Shown one piece after another: positions 6,622 through 8,843 of a DNA stretch of 8,843 nt (position 1 is the stretch's first letter; every line of letters begins with the position of its first letter). A program made the position numbers and the translations under genes. Source of the DNA: Gammaproteobacteria bacterium (GTDB lineage Bacteria; Pseudomonadota; Gammaproteobacteria; UBA9214); contig DMKK01000154.1 of NCBI GenBank assembly GCA_003454335.1, forward strand, positions 1 to 8,843, given 5' to 3'. The notes under the pieces were generated by a model. That model did no database searches. It had not been told where the DNA came from and worked only from the letters and a program-made list of their open reading frames with translations.

Positions 6622-8843
6622 AGATAACCACGTTCACAAGTTTGCCAGGCACGATAATGATTTTACGCACGGGCTTGTCGGCGATGTGTTTGAGGACATT
6701 CTCCTCGCCACTGGCAGCCGCTTCAATAGCTGCCTTCCCGGCATCGGCGGCGATACTGATTCTGCCACGCACCTTGCCATTTACCTGTACTACCAGCTCA
6801 ATGGACGCCTGCACCAGTGCCGACTCGTCCACTACCGGCCAGCTACATTCGATAATCGCCTGCTCGTGTCCCAGCGCATGCCACAGGACGTGCGTGACAT
6901 GTGGCACGATCGGCGACAGCATCAGCACCACGGTCTCCAGTGCCTCCTGCATAACGGCCCGCCCCTGCCCTGATGCATCATCAAGACGGCCCATCTCGTT
7001 CATCAGCTCCATGTTGGCGGCAATCGCCGTGTTAAAGGTGTAGCGGCGCCCGACATCATCACTGACCTTGGCAAGGGTGGCATGCACGCGCTGCCGTAAT
7101 GCCTGCTGCCGGTCGGTCAGGCCGTCCTTGTGCAGCTCCGGCACAGCGCCACCGGCAACATGCTGCTGCGCCATTTTCCACAACCGCTTCAGAAAGCGGT
7201 ACGCACCTTCAACACCTGAATCCGCCCACTCCAGAGACTGATCCGGCGGCGCCGCGAACATGGTAAACAGACGCACCGTGTCTGCTCCGTAACGGTCGAT
7301 CAGTCCCTGCGGATCCACCGTATTGCCCTTCGATTTGGACATCTTGGTACCGTCCTTCAGCACCATGCCCTGCGTCAGCAGACAGGTAAACGGTTCATCC
7401 GGATCCAGCAGACCTTCATCGCGCATCAGCTTGTTGAAAAAGCGCGCATACAGCAGGTGCAGCACGGCATGTTCGATGCCGCCGACGTACTGGTCTACCG
7501 GCAGCCAGTAATTGGCCCGTTCATCCAGCATGCCATCGGTCTTGTCGGCGCAGGCATAACGCGCAAAATACCAGGAAGATTCAAAAAAGGTATCAAAGGT
7601 ATCGGTTTCACGCGCCGCACTGCCACCGCATTCAGGGCAAGTGGTATTGATAAACGCATCCATTTTTTTCAACGGCGAACCGGTCGCATCCACGCTCACA
7701 TCCGTCGGCAAAAGCACCGGGAGGTCGGCTTCCGGCACAGGCACGGCACCGCAGGCAGGACAGTTAATGACCGGTATCGGACAGCCCCAGTAGCGTTGCC
7801 GCGACACCCCCCAGTCGCGCAGGCGGTAATTCACCTGGCGCGCCCCTTTGCCTGCCTGCTCCAGCCAGTCACCGATGGCTGCAAAGGCCTGCGCAGAACT
7901 CAGCCCGCTGAACTCGCCGGAGTCCTGCAACACACCCTTTTCGACAAACGCGGCCGTAGCCAGGTCTGCGACCTGTGCGTCACTGGCAGGATGGATCACC
8001 TGTTTAATGGCAAGGTCGTTTGTCTGTGCAAATTCGTAATCACGCTGATCATGTGCCGGGACCGACATCACCGCACCGGAACCGTATGCCATCAGTACAA
8101 AGTTCGCTACCCAGATGGGCACCTCTGCTCCAGTGATCGGGTGCACTGCTTTCAGGCCGGTATCCACACCCTTCTTTTCCTGGGTCGCCAGCTCAGCCTC
8201 GGCCACCCCGGAATTGCGACACTCTTCGATAAACGCCTGCAGTTCAGGTTTGCCGGCGGCGGCCTCGCTGGCCAATGGATGTTCCGGGGCGACGGCCACA
8301 TAGGTCACGCCCATTAACGTATCCGGGCGCGTGGTATAAATCGACAGCGTCTCTTCCCGACCGGCGATACCGAAGTGCATCTCGACACCTTCCGAACGCC
8401 CTATCCAGTTGCGTTGCATGGTGCGCACCTGTTCCGGCCAGCCATCCAGCTGATCAAGATCGTTCAGCAACTCGTCCGCATAGTCAGTTATCTTCAGAAA
8501 CCACTGCGGAATTTCACGGCGCTCCACTACGGCACCGGAACGCCAGCCCCGGCCGTCAATCACCTGCTCATTGGCAAGCACCGTGTTGTCAACCGGGTCC
8601 CAGTTAACCATGGCGGTCTTCTTGTAGACCACGCCCTTCCTGAACAAGCGGGTAAAAAACCACTGCTCCCAGCGATAGTACTCCGGGTCACAGGTCGCTA
8701 CCTCCCGGTCCCAGTCATAACCAAAGCCCAGCCGTTTAAGCTGATTGCGCATGTAGTCAATATTCTCGTGCGTCCACTGTGCCGGCGGCACCTTGTTCTC
8801 AATGGCGGCATTCTCTGCCGGCAGACCAAAAGCATCCCACCCC
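6620..8843 (-). CDS. leuS: Leucyl-tRNA synthetase, 5' end cut by window edge
   Basis: Class I aminoacyl-tRNA synthetase that attaches leucine to tRNA-Leu in the cytoplasm and edits mischarged products. 740 residues are visible. They open at the conserved block GWDAFGLPAE, so roughly 80 N-terminal residues, including the HIGH motif, lie beyond the right edge. The reading frame is open to the edge; the GTG at 8789-8791 is internal, not the start. In order (visible numbering): catalytic block 1-10; editing domain with TTRPDT at 170-175 and the HDQRDYEFA block near 264-272; CPAC (361-364) and CPEC (402-405), a zinc-ribbon pair; KMSKS at 500-504 (bases 7331-7345); an anticodon-binding region with SGVEGAYRFLKRLW; and a C-terminal domain with VNGKVRGR and the end VPGKLVNVVI. 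The leucine-specific insert found before KMSKS in E. coli is absent, and the first zinc hairpin has lost its cysteines. It is the first visible gene of the cluster, followed after 13 bases by lptE. Identification is certain. Confidence 0.98.
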   Translation of the reverse strand, partial: GWDAFGLPAENAAIENKVPPAQWTHENIDYMRNQLKRLGFGYDWDREVATCDPEYYRWEQWFFTRLFRKGVVYKKTAMVNWDPVDNTVLANEQVIDGRGWRSGAVVERREIPQWFLKITDYADELLNDLDQLDGWPEQVRTMQRNWIGRSEGVEMHFGIAGREETLSIYTTRPDTLMGVTYVAVAPEHPLASEAAAGKPELQAFIEECRNSGVAEAELATQEKKGVDTGLKAVHPITGAEVPIWVANFVLMAYGSGAVMSVPAHDQRDYEFAQTNDLAIKQVIHPASDAQVADLATAAFVEKGVLQDSGEFSGLSSAQAFAAIGDWLEQAGKGARQVNYRLRDWGVSRQRYWGCPIPVINCPACGAVPVPEADLPVLLPTDVSVDATGSPLKKMDAFINTTCPECGGSAARETDTFDTFFESSWYFARYACADKTDGMLDERANYWLPVDQYVGGIEHAVLHLLYARFFNKLMRDEGLLDPDEPFTCLLTQGMVLKDGTKMSKSKGNTVDPQGLIDRYGADTVRLFTMFAAPPDQSLEWADSGVEGAYRFLKRLWKMAQQHVAGGAVPELHKDGLTDRQQALRQRVHATLAKVSDDVGRRYTFNTAIAANMELMNEMGRLDDASGQGRAVMQEALETVVLMLSPIVPHVTHVLWHALGHEQAIIECSWPVVDESALVQASIELVVQVNGKVRGRISIAADAGKAAIEAAASGEENVLKHIADKPVRKIIIVPGKLVNVVI

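Noticed and set aside
7457..8317. A 286-codon plus-strand frame across leuS
   Set aside because: Antisense to strongly conserved LeuRS segments including the zinc ribbon and editing domain; no independent coding signal.
1..8843. CRISPR arrays, tRNA genes, insertion sequences, phage or defence genes
   Set aside because: None seen: the window is almost fully occupied by nine housekeeping genes with short gaps, and the repeats present are too few and too irregular for a CRISPR array.

Overview
The window comes from a gammaproteobacterium with a moderately GC-rich genome. All nine genes lie on the minus strand and are packed almost end to end. Read in the direction of transcription (right to left) they are leuS (5' end outside the window), lptE, holA, proA, nadD, rsfS, rlmH, maf (yhdE type) and rng. 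The leuS-lptE-holA block and an outer-membrane LptE lipoprotein point to a Gram-negative proteobacterium. Short GTAG-type REP sequences are also typical of Gammaproteobacteria. The exact order, and the compact leucyl-tRNA synthetase without a leucine-specific insert, suggest a Chromatiales- or Ectothiorhodospiraceae-like lineage rather than an enteric or a pseudomonad, but this placement is inference from memory.

Layout: leuS 6620-8843 (partial), lptE 6079-6606, holA 5015-6058, proA 3706-4989, nadD 3036-3680, rsfS 2672-3043, rlmH 2179-2649, maf 1590-2162, rng 70-1536. Gaps between genes are 13 to 53 bases, and nadD and rsfS overlap by 8 bases. No stretch near 300 bases lacks a gene. No convincing promoter or rho-independent terminator is visible inside the cluster, so it reads as one long transcription unit entering from the right. 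The two stretches that are clearly not coding lie around rng: a REP-like hairpin in the maf-rng gap, and an array of TTTCGTG units downstream of rng at the left edge.

The gene set is housekeeping: leucyl-tRNA charging, lipopolysaccharide export assembly (LptE), clamp-loader delta subunit (HolA), proline synthesis (ProA), NAD synthesis (NadD), ribosome silencing (RsfS), 23S rRNA methylation (RlmH), nucleotide pyrophosphatase (Maf) and 16S rRNA 5'-end processing/mRNA decay (RNase G). Three of the four last genes act on ribosomes or rRNA. The order joins neighbourhoods that are separate in E. coli (leuS-lptE-holA-nadD, rsfS-rlmH, and maf-rng beside mreBCD).

I found no undescribed system here. 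The points that merit a second look are small: the extragenic repeats flanking rng, a nine-base G tract inside rng, and an unusual combination of zinc sites and missing insert in LeuRS.
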